Assembly (NCBI GenBank): GCA_023334545.1
Contig: JAADVB010000019.1
Span: forward strand, 62,001 to 126,000
Direction: 5' to 3'
Origin: Salisapilia sapeloensis
Lineage: Eukaryota; Oomycota; Peronosporomycetes; Peronosporales; Salisapiliaceae
DNA length: 64,000 bases
Part shown: positions 1-9,496 of the stretch, piece by piece
Position numbering within the stretch: the first letter of the stretch is position 1
Layout: each line of letters opens with the position of its first letter
Translations under genes and position numbers: made by a program
The notes under the pieces: generated by a model
Databases searched by the model: none
What the model was told of the DNA's origin: nothing
Seen by the model: only the letters and a program-made list of their open reading frames with translations

Positions 1-39
1 AAGCGAGAAAGAATGAGCGTAGTGTAGAGAGTGAGGAGT

Positions 40-621
40 TTAAAGGAAACCATCCTTATCCTCACGAATGGGGGCAAATTTATAAATGAAGACTGGTAAC
101 TTAAACTGCGTACTCGTTTCCACGTCAACTGGCCCAGATGATATTAATCGATGACGTGTAAGGATGCAGCCAGCAAGGATGACTTCATACCAAGCAGGAT
201 ACAAGTATAAATAATGCCATCCGACGTCGACAACGGACGACAGTGAGCTGTCAATGACGGATTGTGCTTCCATTCTGACTAATTCGGGAAGAGTAAACAC
301 ATAATGCATCTGGGCAAGTTTTGGCACAATATGATAATGCATCTAACTTCAAACGCAGCGTGCACACATGCGAAAATAATAGACCAGATCTATAGAGAAC
401 ATGGAGACATAAAATTTACTTATCATCCTTGGAAATCTGTCAGCAAGGCTCACAGCTAGACTAAAGGACCTTCTATCTTCTCCTTGGTCTATTATATTGA
501 AAGATGACAGGGATAATGTAACCAGACGAGAATCGATACGGATACAATTGAAGCTCGCTCTACGGCTCATTACATTCACCAGGAGTTGATTTATCTTAAC
601 ACATATTTGACACAACAACAT
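40..621 (-). other. two unrecognised adjoining reading frames, possible gene relic
   Basis: Two consecutive minus-strand frames (349-621, then 40-342) have a protein-like composition but are out of frame with each other and separated by stops. The downstream one has a Tyr-rich stretch (VGWHYLYLYPAWYE) and begins just after an AG, so it could be an exon or a fragment. I recognise no domain. It could also be chance open frames in AT-rich DNA. Confidence 0.2.
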
Positions 622-1378
622 ATTCTCCAGCTTCCAAGAAGGATGTCGTTGCGCAAGCGTGCAGGTTTAATTAGTGTCTCACACTTTTAGTGGGCTGCTG
701 AGGAACCTCGTGAGTCCAATCATCGCCATTCACTGCGCAGGCTTCGTTTAAATGGTATTGACGGTTAAAACGGTCTATAAATAAGCATCGAGGCTGAAGC
801 TGTTGCTGAAGATTGCAACAAAGAAGAAGGGTTCTATCCTAGAAATCACAACGCCACCACTGCTGCCTAGAGAAAACTGAGTCGTCCATTGCATCTTTCA
901 ATAGCTAGATTACAGGTAGTGATTTCTCATTCGGAAACTCCTGCTGTGCAGACTATAGTATGACTTATTTTCTTACTTGACTTGCTTGATCGTTAGTTGG
1001 AAAGCAAGTCAGCTGGATTATCAGGAAAGGATACATGCATAGTGTTAAAAAGGTGGACTGTCAAGGGCATGCGATGATTTGGGAGACATGCCCATTCTCT
1101 TGATGGACTCGGCTGGGTTACTACTGTAGAGAGTGCAAACTTGTGCTCTTGAGATATTTAACAAACAAAAGCAACATCAAAAGGAATATATTATTGTCAA
1201 GAAACTTGCTGCCAAAAACGTAGTGCAATACTTCAGAAGCAGCTACAGCTCTTCTTCTGACTGGTCAGCATCATGTTCGTGGAGGTGAAAGCCTCGTTCG
1301 TAGACTTCACAGATCACGAGCTTCAGATAATATTGCACAACGCTGCATTGCTGCAGGGTTTTCTTTTTTAATATGCTT
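622..1378. other. intergenic, nothing recognised
   Basis: About 750 bp with many stops in all frames. I see no gene, RNA gene or repeat here. Confidence 0.5.
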
Positions 1379-2160
1379 CTAAGTAACACTCTTTCGCAGC
1401 TTTTGCCACGTTTTCGAAATCATTTCACTCTGCTGGACGTGCATCTGCTCTTGTTCAGCACGCACCTTCCTCAGTTGGTCGAGTATCTTTTATGCTTTAC
1501 ACGTATCTCTTTCTGCAGAGCATGCACCTCCTTCAGCTCATCACGTATCTCTTTCAGCTCAATGTGCATGTCGTTCTGCGAAACACTCATCGCATCCAGA
1601 TGACCACGCACCACACCTTGTTAGATACTCATTTCGCCCTGCAAAGTACTCATTTCATTCTATAGAGCATGCAGCTTGCTCTTTTGGGTGCTATTATTCT
1701 CCGTTAGGGTCTACATCCCATTCGTTTCAAAGACTTTGCCGTAAACCGACGCACACATATTCCAGGTCGCGCCAGCTGCTGCTTTTTGCGTTTCCAGTGC
1801 TTCTAGCATACGCTTTCACTCTGCTGACGATGACTGTGTGCTATAATTTTAATGGCGTAGAGGAAACAAGGATGAATTACTAGTCCCTGTGTTTGTAGTA
1901 ACATCGTCGACATTGCCACCTTCGTTTCTCTGTCCATATGAGAATCGAAAACTACGAGGCACGTTCACTCTTCTCTTCTTATCTCCTCCATCTAGCTTGT
2001 TATTACCAACATGATAGTGACTGCAGAAGCAATCCTCACAAAGACATTTTCCATACCTGTTGAGGTTGTTCTTTCCATCTTCGCTGGAGATGGAATCGTC
2101 GCTATCGCTCTGTACTTCATCCTCACTGGATAAGAAAGAGGTGTCCAATTCGAAGGCCAT
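1379..2160 (-). pseudogene. decayed coiled-coil protein gene
   Basis: Reading from the ATG at 2160, one frame runs through an acidic N-terminus (SSEDEVQSDSDDSISSEDG), a small Cys/His cluster (CLCEDCFCSHYH) and a basic stretch. It then enters a Gln/Glu/Lys-rich coiled coil (HIELKEIRDELKEVHALQKE). The frame is broken by five in-frame stops (near 1856, 1829, 1713, 1665 and 1620). After the stop near 1486 the coiled coil continues in another frame (KILDQLRKVRAEQEQMHVQQ) to a TAG at 1379, so there is also a frameshift. At least three stops (TAG, TAG, TAA) sit where Gln would fit the coiled coil, which suggests C-to-T decay. The family is not recognised; such acidic/coiled-coil proteins are often multicopy in oomycetes. 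This is a confident pseudogene call but an uncertain family. Confidence 0.65.
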
Positions 2161-2507
2161 TGTGAGAAAATGGAGAAATGGCAAATGGAAAAGTTTGCAT
2201 TTGAGACGCATGGCAAGTGCAATTAGATCGTTGTTGTATGTATTCGATGATACGGAAATGGTATTGAAGAGCGGAAGGAATGGGATAATTCAAGTATTCT
2301 TTACTTGATGTATGCATATCGCTCTTGGTCGATAATTGTGGCTTTACATGCAGTAATCATATTCATGATAATCGAATCGGCAAACTCTGCGTTCATTGAG
2401 ATTCGCTGATTTTGCTTTGCCACTTGGCATTGGAAATCTAGCGAAAGACTTGAATATAACTTTCTCACCAAACTCGGAGTACAAAAGCAAATGATCGTTC
2501 GTTTTTA

Positions 2508-2815
2508 ATGCAATCAAGAGAAAATGGTCTTCGAGAAGGCTTCAAGTCATGCCTAGTGCTCGAAATGCGCACATTTGAAAAAAGCGCGCGAAACACTCGC
2601 TCGACTTGGTGAGCTCTTCGCTACTATTTCAGAACAGGCGTAGTACATTGAGAGACGCAATAATTGGGCAACATTTGCGACTCATACTGCACTCCGTTCC
2701 GCTGAAATGGCGAAGAGTTCAATAGCGCAAGCAAATTGAATTCAACTTCGACCTGAAGGACCACAGACGATCAACCACGATACACTCGACGCTACTCCCC
2801 GCTAAAGACTTGGCA
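2508..2815 (+). pseudogene. possible gene relic
   Basis: An ATG frame from 2508 (MQSRENGLREGFKS) shifts near an A-run at about 2578. A helical-looking frame then continues (RETLARLGELFATISEQ, then YIERRNNWATFATHTALRSA), interrupted by TAG, TGA and TAA. No family is recognised. The protein-like composition across the stops is the only evidence, so confidence is low. Confidence 0.25.
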
Positions 2816-3809
2816 TTGATTCCTATTACGATGCTTGCATGGTTGTTCACATAGTACTCGATCTCCGTGTTGCATACTCGGTCATCTGCTCAACGTATAC
2901 GGCTTTAATGTATTACGAAGTTCAGCTCACGAATGCAGTGAATCCTGCATGATTCACGAACTAGATGATATATTGATCATAGTGCATTCATGCAAGCATT
3001 ATTCTCGCCTTGCTAACTTTTGTTCATGCTGTTAGGTTGGCTTTTAGACACACTGATAATTTGCCGTCAAATGGTACCCTGATTTCTTAGCTCCTTCCAT
3101 TATTGAGGTGAATCAAGACCTTCCAACATCAAGGATACGTTGCAGACACATTGAAGGCAAAGGACCGTTTCGAAATCAATGTACAGCAGTGCATCTAGGT
3201 TTCAAAACTGATGCATATGAAGAGACGCAGACAAGAAACTAACTAGCAAAGTACTTAATTTCAAATACACTTCTACAATTATGGACATCATATATGGATA
3301 TTGATGGGAAATGGGCGGGGAAAATTCCAAACCCTGATATGAGAATGGGCTTGTGGTCGAGAAAAAGATGGATCAAGTTTTGGCCATGTTTCTCTGGCAG
3401 ATTTCACTCGCGTTTGGCTCTAGTAACCTAGCTGACCAAGGCAGGATGGAAATTAATCCAGCTAGCTTCTGCATACCGATAGACTGTCATATCATATTAT
3501 AAGAAAGAAGTATCGTAAATCAGTGCTACCCATAGATCTGGTGTAATGTTCCTACCAAGCGCGCTGGCTGCTGACCAAGACAGGTACACCCTCACTTCGT
3601 ACCGAAAGTACACCAAGATAAAATTTATCAAGCGGTTTCTGTATAAGCGTAGGTTTCATGAAAGCTATGAGAAACATATTAATACGAAAGAACGTGATAG
3701 ATTCAAGTGTATGCTGTTGTTCATGTCCTCAATCTGAAACGTCTATTTAAGCATCATTATCTTGAGCATATACTTTTGCCAGTAGTTTCAAATTGTCGTG
3801 AAGGGTTCC
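2816..3809. other. intergenic, no supported gene
   Basis: About 1 kb upstream of the SOD-like gene. Only short open frames (for example 3546-3737, Lys/Arg/Tyr-rich and without a signal peptide) are present, and none is convincing. No promoter element could be placed with certainty. Confidence 0.45.
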
Positions 3810-4514
3810 ATGTTGAGGGCGTTCTGGATAATGTCGCTACTAGCGACTGCTATCAGTGCACAAGTACACCACTATGCTTTCGAGTTTGACCCTACTACAG
3901 CGGCAGGCATTCGTGGACACATGCTGCTTAACTACGATTTCAACCATGACATGGAACAGCTTGGGGCAGGATTTTATTTCGATGTGTTTTCGAGTGTTGT
4001 TGAGGCGCAATTGATAGTTCAGCTTGATTTTTCTCAAGCGAATGTCTCGTCGTTATCGTGCAATGCCGAGGACATGGTCTATAAATGGACTATCAACACG
4101 ATGTGGTCGGATGTAAATGCAACATCATTTGGACTCGATCAATGCGCCAAAGAATACGCTGGCAATGTATTGGATCTGTCTTACATATGCGGCCCTGATT
4201 CCGAGCATGCGGATGAACCAGACTGCCTATCATACATGGGCGACTACGACTATTTGTGCGAGCCCAGTACGTACGCGGAAGACTGGAGCGTATGCCAAGA
4301 GGGGGATCTATCTGGGAAATTTGGAGTCCTTGCTCCGAAAGCAAACGGTATTGTGAATAAAGTTATCATTGATGAATACAGTCCGGGTGAAATGGACATC
4401 CATAGCGAATGGAACCTCGTCCTTTCGGCCATGTGCCAGAATACCACCGAACGCATCGCATGCGCCGTGATCCAAGCAAAAGATGCTCAAGGAGACACCA
4501 TCACAATCGAATGA
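3810..4514 (+). CDS. secreted Cu/Zn superoxide dismutase-like protein lacking metal ligands
   Basis: 234 residues, starting at the ATG at 3810; the frame is open upstream only through GTG. Residues 1-18 are a signal peptide (MLRAFWIMSLLATAISA), so the protein should be secreted. The remainder follows the layout of secreted oomycete Cu/Zn SOD-like proteins: a W-x-I-x segment (93-96), a CGP segment (127-129), a GDLSGKFG loop (165-172) and a closing RIACAV strand (215-220). The metal-binding histidines expected at these places are absent: WTIN stands where WHIH is usual, GNVLDL where GNHYDP is usual, and NLVLSA where a copper His is usual. It is therefore probably a non-catalytic SOD fold. The family assignment is by motif layout and is not certain. 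A possible poly(A) signal AATAAA follows the stop. Confidence 0.7.
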   Translation: MLRAFWIMSLLATAISAQVHHYAFEFDPTTAAGIRGHMLLNYDFNHDMEQLGAGFYFDVFSSVVEAQLIVQLDFSQANVSSLSCNAEDMVYKWTINTMWSDVNATSFGLDQCAKEYAGNVLDLSYICGPDSEHADEPDCLSYMGDYDYLCEPSTYAEDWSVCQEGDLSGKFGVLAPKANGIVNKVIIDEYSPGEMDIHSEWNLVLSAMCQNTTERIACAVIQAKDAQGDTITIE

Positions 4515-4695
4515 TAACTCAACAAACCCAAATAAAAACATTTGAAGCTTTCGTCCACGTTACCATATCATATTGAAGTTACCGGACATATGTTTACTTC
4601 AAAGTATCTTCAATAGAATGCACATGTATAGTCTTGGAGCTAATTATACACCTGAATTATCCTCCACGAAAATCATTTGAATCTGCTTTGTGATC

Positions 4696-5658
4696 ATGTT
4701 CCGCTCGTTCCTCCAGCGTTCGGTGCGTCTGACCGCCGGTCAGCGTAATCTGAGCACGTACAAGCCTGACATGGCTGCCATTAAGCAATTGCGAGCTGAG
4801 TCGCAGGCTCCTCTCAAGGACGTGAAGGAAGCCTTGACGGCGACGGAAGGTGACTTTCCGGCTGCATTCGAGTGGCTACGGAAAAAGGGCATTGCATCTG
4901 CCTCGAAGAAGGCTGATAGAGCCACTGCCGAAGGTCTCATTGGCGTGCACGTCCAAGGCACGTCCGGTGCAATTGTTGAAATCAATAGCGAGACGGACTT
5001 TGTGGCGCGCAACGACGCGTTCCAGGACCTTGTGTCCAAGACGGCGCAGGCGCTTGCATCCCACAATGCGTCCAATGCCTTGTTGGAAAGCGAGGCACTG
5101 AACGGCATCGTCGTCGGTGACGCAACGCTGGGTGAAACGGTTCCGTCGCTCATTGGCAAGGTCGGTGAAAACGTCTTTGCTCGACGTGGTGCCGTCGCCC
5201 AAGTGGACAACGGTGTCGTCTGCAGCTACCTGCACAATAGCGTTGCCCCCGGACTTGGCCGATCGGGTGCTCTCGTTGCGATCGAGTACGACTCATCTGC
5301 CACGCCGGAACAGCAGGAGGCTGTGGCTGGTATCGGCCACCGCCTCGCCATGCACGTCGTGGCCGCTCGACCCAAGTACTTGAACCGTGACTCTGTGCCG
5401 GAGGATGTAGTGAGTAAGGAGAAGGCTTTCTTGATGGATCAGAGCAAGGACTCTGGCAAGCCAGAGCACATTCTCGAGAAGATGATCAGCGGTCGCTTGA
5501 ACAAATTCTTTAGTGAAATGACCTTGTTAGATCAAGAGCATTTCATTGAAGAAGGGTCGCCCAAGATTAGCAAATTCTTAGACGAAGCGAGTGACAAGAT
5601 CGGTGTCTCGTTGCAAGTGAAGAGCTACCATCGGTTTGAGATTGGAGAAGAAAATTAG
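4696..5658 (+). CDS. tsf: elongation factor Ts, mitochondrial
   Basis: 320 residues from the ATG at 4696. EF-Ts is the guanine-nucleotide exchange factor that recycles EF-Tu in organellar translation. The N-terminus (FRSFLQRSVRLTAGQRNLS) is Arg/Ser-rich without acidic residues, a typical mitochondrial presequence. It is followed by the UBA-like TS-N domain (AIKQLRAESQAPLKDVKEAL, with the WLRKKGIASASKK signature) and the EF-Tu-contacting motif INSETDFVARN. The two dimerisation core subdomains follow to the end, with length and order as in bacterial and mitochondrial EF-Ts. It is a single exon. It converges with the aminopropyltransferase gene, with only about 50 bp between the stops. The identification is firm. 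Confidence 0.95.
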   Translation: MFRSFLQRSVRLTAGQRNLSTYKPDMAAIKQLRAESQAPLKDVKEALTATEGDFPAAFEWLRKKGIASASKKADRATAEGLIGVHVQGTSGAIVEINSETDFVARNDAFQDLVSKTAQALASHNASNALLESEALNGIVVGDATLGETVPSLIGKVGENVFARRGAVAQVDNGVVCSYLHNSVAPGLGRSGALVAIEYDSSATPEQQEAVAGIGHRLAMHVVAARPKYLNRDSVPEDVVSKEKAFLMDQSKDSGKPEHILEKMISGRLNKFFSEMTLLDQEHFIEEGSPKISKFLDEASDKIGVSLQVKSYHRFEIGEEN

Positions 5659-5708
5659 AGAAAAGATTGCTTTTTCGTGACGAGAGAACCAAAACTGGTT
5701 GCATTCAA

Positions 5709-6665
5709 TTAATACATGAACACTGGGTTGTCTACCGTGATCACGCGGTCTTCCTTGGCAAGAGCAGCGCGAATGGGTTTCGGCACGCCAAAGACACCCA
5801 GATGGCTCACGCCATCATAGAAGTGCAGCGGCTTACTAAGGCGATGCGCAATCCGGTCGTCCGTCTCATCTGTCGAGCGCTGGATCACAGACGCTGCGTC
5901 TGTCTTTTTCACCATGGCCATGTTGAACGCCCACATGCAGCCAAAGGACGGGATGTCGACCGTGTACGGGATGACTGTCGGGAAAGCAGTTTCAAGCGTG
6001 TTGTGGATGGCAGAGAAACACTCTTGGTAGTTGTAGATGGCACCTGGACCAGACTGAGTGACCAAGATACCTTCGTCATTGAGCTTGTTGGCAGCAAACG
6101 AGTAGAATTCTTCCGTGTACAGGACGTATCCTGGACCGGCTTCAATTGGATCGGCAATGTCCATGATGATGACATCAAAGGTACCTTCATAGTTTTTCAA
6201 AAAAGCGTGCGCATCCGTGTAGTGGACTTCCAGTCTAGGGTCTTCAAACGCACCGTCATTCCACTCGGGCATTTGCTCTCTGCACATGTTGCAAACAAGC
6301 TCATCAATGTCGACCATGACAACCTTTTCGACAGACTTGTGCTTGAGCACTTCACGAGCAGTAGCAAATTCACCACCACCGCCAATGTAAACGGTCTTTG
6401 GGTTGGGGTGGCTGAGCATCGCCGGGTGGACGAGTGACTCGTGGTAGACGAACTCGTCACGTTGCGCCGACTGCGTCTTGCCATCCAAGACCATCGTCCT
6501 GCCGAACGGACCGGTCTCAATGATCTGCATCCGTTGGAAGTCCGACTTGCCTTCGAACGTGATGTTTTTCAAACCGACCGAAAGGTACATTTCTTCGGTC
6601 AATTCCTCCTTGTACCAAAAGGCAGGAGATTCATGAGTAGCTGCAGAAGATGGATCACTTGACAT
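5709..6665 (-). CDS. thermospermine/spermidine synthase (ACL5-type aminopropyltransferase)
   Basis: 318 residues from the ATG at 6665; the longer frame uses a TTG. It transfers an aminopropyl group from decarboxylated AdoMet to a polyamine. It has the N-terminal beta domain, a Rossmann core with the nucleotide motif GGGEFATAREVL, the acidic VMVDIDE, and the DVIIMDIADPIEAGPGYVLY segment. The E in GGGE, DIADPIE-GP-Y and GILVTQSGPGAIY are features of the ACAULIS5 (thermospermine synthase) branch rather than classical spermidine synthase (GGGDGG, D-x-SDP). The residue after the motif acid is Phe where Gly is usual. It is a single exon and shares a 215-bp divergent upstream region with the cytochrome b5 gene. 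The family is certain; the product is inferred. Confidence 0.88.
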   Translation of the reverse strand: MSSDPSSAATHESPAFWYKEELTEEMYLSVGLKNITFEGKSDFQRMQIIETGPFGRTMVLDGKTQSAQRDEFVYHESLVHPAMLSHPNPKTVYIGGGGEFATAREVLKHKSVEKVVMVDIDELVCNMCREQMPEWNDGAFEDPRLEVHYTDAHAFLKNYEGTFDVIIMDIADPIEAGPGYVLYTEEFYSFAANKLNDEGILVTQSGPGAIYNYQECFSAIHNTLETAFPTVIPYTVDIPSFGCMWAFNMAMVKKTDAASVIQRSTDETDDRIAHRLSKPLHFYDGVSHLGVFGVPKPIRAALAKEDRVITVDNPVFMY

Positions 6666-6880
6666 GGTTGCTAGCAGAGATACTGTACGGTGGATGCAAT
6701 CTGAATACAAGTGGTGGCATTTAATGTCCAGTCATGCGTTCCTGTTTATTGACGCCAGATATCCAGCCTGAGTACGAAATAAAGATCGCTTTTTAGAAAA
6801 CACTGGATCACGTAATCGAACAGATTCCACGTATTTTTGGTTTTTCAATTCCTCCGGTCCTCGTTCGCTTCGGTATCAAA

Positions 6881-7870
6881 ATGTGTTCACATTGCCAGCG
6901 CTTGCGAAAGGACTTGCCACAGGCGTTGGAAAGTCAATGCCGGCTTTCGTCGTCGGATACGGACATGGAGACAGATGGAGAATGCTCTCTCCCTTCCACT
7001 CTTTCCACGAAATACCCACTATCCCAACGCAAGTCGGAGACCTCTGACATGGGCGTTTGCTATACCAAGTGCGTCGACGTGGGGGCAATGGACCCGAGCT
7101 TGTACGACCAACGATCGGTGATGGCGACGGCGAACGACCCTCTGCTTGCCGTCTACGGTCGCAACGTTGCCATGGAGAGACAGGACCAGGCCTCGAAGGT
7201 TCAGAAAACCGTGACAGCAACGAAAATGCCGGTGGATGCCAAAGTCAACGATCTGGAAGAGTGGGGAGTCACTACTTCTCAAGCGACAGTTGTAGAAAGC
7301 TCTCTAGTTGTCGACTACGAAGATGCCGACGCACGAACAGTATCGTCCCACAGTGCGTCTGTTGAATGTGCTGTCGATGCGTGCGGTACTTTGGATACAA
7401 TTTTGCCGGCGGAAAGTCGCGACGATGAAATGGATATTACGAAACTTCAGTCTAAGACGCGACCGAGGGCACTTAGTGGAAATGGTAGTAAATCGGGCGT
7501 CCGAAGGGGGAGATCTACGAGTACGTCGAACGTCGTGACAGAGGAAGAGCAACCAGCAGCGGAAACAAGATGTTCCTCGTTGCCCCGTCTGTGTCATTGC
7601 GAAGTGAAACTTCACGCTTCTCGCGACTCTTGCTGGCTTGTATCCAAAGGAAACGTTTACGACGTGACAGGTCTACTGGACGCCCATCCAGGTGGTGAAC
7701 GCGCCATCTTGCGGAAAGCTGGAGGCCCCGATTGCCACGAAGACATGATGTTCCATACGAAACGCGCTCGGAAGATCATGGACAAGTGTTTCATTGGGAA
7801 ACTTCAATCTTGCTGTACTGGAGACGCAAGTCAGACTGCGGGTGAAGCTGCGAACTGTTGTATACAGTAA
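6881..7870 (+). CDS. cytochrome b5-like heme-binding domain protein
   Basis: 329 residues. About 230 residues at the N-terminus are low-complexity, Ser/Asp/Glu-rich and probably disordered. A single C-terminal cytochrome b5 domain (about 236-310) follows, with SCWLVSKGNVYDVTGLLDAH, the HPGG heme-ligand motif and a second candidate ligand in MFHTKRARKIMDKCFIG. The last 20 residues contain several Cys (CCTGD, NCCIQ), which could be lipidated or bind metal. No membrane anchor or fused catalytic domain is seen, so it is likely a soluble electron carrier or regulatory b5 protein. It is divergent from the aminopropyltransferase gene and convergent with ARPC4, 80 bp away. The domain call is firm and the role unknown. 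Confidence 0.85.
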   Translation: MCSHCQRLRKDLPQALESQCRLSSSDTDMETDGECSLPSTLSTKYPLSQRKSETSDMGVCYTKCVDVGAMDPSLYDQRSVMATANDPLLAVYGRNVAMERQDQASKVQKTVTATKMPVDAKVNDLEEWGVTTSQATVVESSLVVDYEDADARTVSSHSASVECAVDACGTLDTILPAESRDDEMDITKLQSKTRPRALSGNGSKSGVRRGRSTSTSNVVTEEEQPAAETRCSSLPRLCHCEVKLHASRDSCWLVSKGNVYDVTGLLDAHPGGERAILRKAGGPDCHEDMMFHTKRARKIMDKCFIGKLQSCCTGDASQTAGEAANCCIQ

Positions 7871-7950
7871 GCAACTTGTTGACTCTTAGAAAAGTAACTT
7901 GCATGTAACCACACTCTATTTTCGAAAAAAGGATTGATTTCGCATCATTT

Positions 7951-8631
7951 TCAAGTGAATTGCTTCATGAACTCGGTGGCGACGATACGGCCACGGGCGT
8001 TGAGTGAAATTTTCATTTCACTGATCTCTTTATCAATGTCCTGCATGAACTGGATGATAAAGTCGATCAGCTTGTGCTTGTACATGTTCTCCAAGTGCGT
8101 ATGGACAATCAGGAAGCTCATGTCGTAGCCCTGTAGATCGTAAAATAAATTAAAAATGTACTTGAGAATGTTAGTGAATGATAAATTACTTGCACAGGTA
8201 CGCGTCGCATGACAATGAATTGCTCGGCACGTTGCATGAGGAAACGATTGAACTTGTGACACAAGATGTGTTCAATTTCGTCCGCTTGCTTGATGCAAAT
8301 GCTCACTCGCGTCGAATTGATGGAGGGTTCAATCAGACATTTCTCTGCTTCATTCCGATGGATGAGCACAGGGTTCAGCAGCAACTCCTTGTTCATACTA
8401 GAAAGAGATAAAACTAGAACTAATTACTTCGTTGAAGATAAAAGTACCGTAGCTCGACCTCCGGTTTGTTGTGTCGTTCAACGACTTGGGAGGGAAAGTT
8501 GCGGAGACATAGTGCCGAATCAAGGGAGTTGCGGATGGCCGTGAGGTAGGGTGCTAACGTGTTGGCCTAGGATTGCGGAAAACGATAAGTTTAGGCAGAA
8601 AGAAGGTAGGAAGAAGCGATCTGTTCACCAT
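7951..8631 (-). CDS. ARPC4: Arp2/3 complex subunit 4 (ARPC4, p20-ARC)
   Basis: Four exons: 8629-8631, 8448-8566, 8190-8397 and 7951-8130 (510 nt, 169 residues; human ARPC4 has 168). ARPC4 is part of the core of the seven-subunit Arp2/3 complex that nucleates branched actin. The spliced product follows ARPC4 throughout: [18 protein letters not shown], then [54 protein letters not shown] and [20 protein letters not shown]. The first exon consists of the ATG alone (donor ATG|GTGAAC, acceptor CCTAG|GCC). The introns are 62, 50 and 59 bp, all GT-AG. It is divergent from the Josephin gene, with 132 bp between starts. The protein is certain; the single-codon exon is inferred from frame and homology. 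Confidence 0.93.
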
Positions 8632-8763
8632 TTTGAGATCGTGTTGTGAATTTGTGTTTTTCGAAGATGAAGGAAGAGTCTTAGATGCATTGTATTGGCT
8701 GAAATGTTCTTTTACATATTTTGATTAGATAAATCTATTTGACACGATTTAGCTAAACGCAGC

Positions 8764-9297
8764 ATGTATCATGAGCAGCAACAGCTCTATCGATGCGCTG
8801 TTCATGCCATCAACAACTTGCTCCAGCGGAAGGCTGTTACAAGTGAGCGTATGGATGAGATAAGTGATGAGATTCTTGCTGGCACAGACCCGTCCTTGCA
8901 GGACACATCCATCACGTCGAAAGTCTTCCACCCGCTTCGAGCGCCACTTGGATTTGGCAACTACGACATCAATGTGATCACTTCTACATTGGCCAAAGAA
9001 GGTTATGAAGTGAAATGGTTTGATAAACGACGCCCTATCGACAAGGACACCATCGACTTTGAATCGATCGAGGGCATTTTATGTAATGTCATTGTATCAG
9101 GCTGGCTCTGGAATGGCCGGCACTGGTTTGCGATCAAGCAAGTCGATGGCCACATGTATAATTTGGATTCCAAATTGCCGTCGCCGAAATCGTATCAAGA
9201 TGACGTCAAGTGCTACCGCTACCTGGAGGAATTAGTGGCCAGTGGCGACTGTGAGCTCTTCATCGTGCGCAAGATGACTCTTGAAGTTCCTACCTGA
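8764..9297 (+). CDS. Josephin-domain deubiquitinase (JOSD-type)
   Basis: 177 residues, essentially one Josephin domain as in JOSD1/JOSD2. These are cysteine proteases that cleave ubiquitin chains. The N-terminus YHEQQQLYRCAVHAINNLLQ carries the catalytic Cys (residue 11) and the oxyanion Gln. RHWFAIKQVDGHMYNLDS carries the catalytic His and the following Asp. There are no ubiquitin-interacting motifs or polyQ tract, so it is of the short JOSD type and not ataxin-3-like. It is a single exon. The upstream 132 bp is shared with ARPC4. Confidence 0.93.
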   Translation: MYHEQQQLYRCAVHAINNLLQRKAVTSERMDEISDEILAGTDPSLQDTSITSKVFHPLRAPLGFGNYDINVITSTLAKEGYEVKWFDKRRPIDKDTIDFESIEGILCNVIVSGWLWNGRHWFAIKQVDGHMYNLDSKLPSPKSYQDDVKCYRYLEELVASGDCELFIVRKMTLEVPT

Positions 9298-9496
9298 GAT
9301 TTCCATATACTTTGTTCTAGTTCCAATCACCTTGAAAGGTCGTTGCAATAGACACGCATAGGATTCCTTCTCTGCATGCCTATGCTTCCGCCTTCGTTTC
9401 TTCTTTTCCCCATGCTCATTTACCAATTCGCTACGAACCTGACTTCTCGACGGTGCATTTGGCTTCGTCGATCTCAACGGAAAGCTCGAAACAGCA

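Noticed and set aside
3546-3737. Short Lys/Arg/Tyr-rich frame considered as an effector candidate
   Set aside because: It has no signal peptide and no RxLR or dEER motif, and nothing supports translation.
4740-5210. Long frame opposite the EF-Ts gene
   Set aside because: It lies wholly within a firmly identified gene on the other strand, so it is a shadow.
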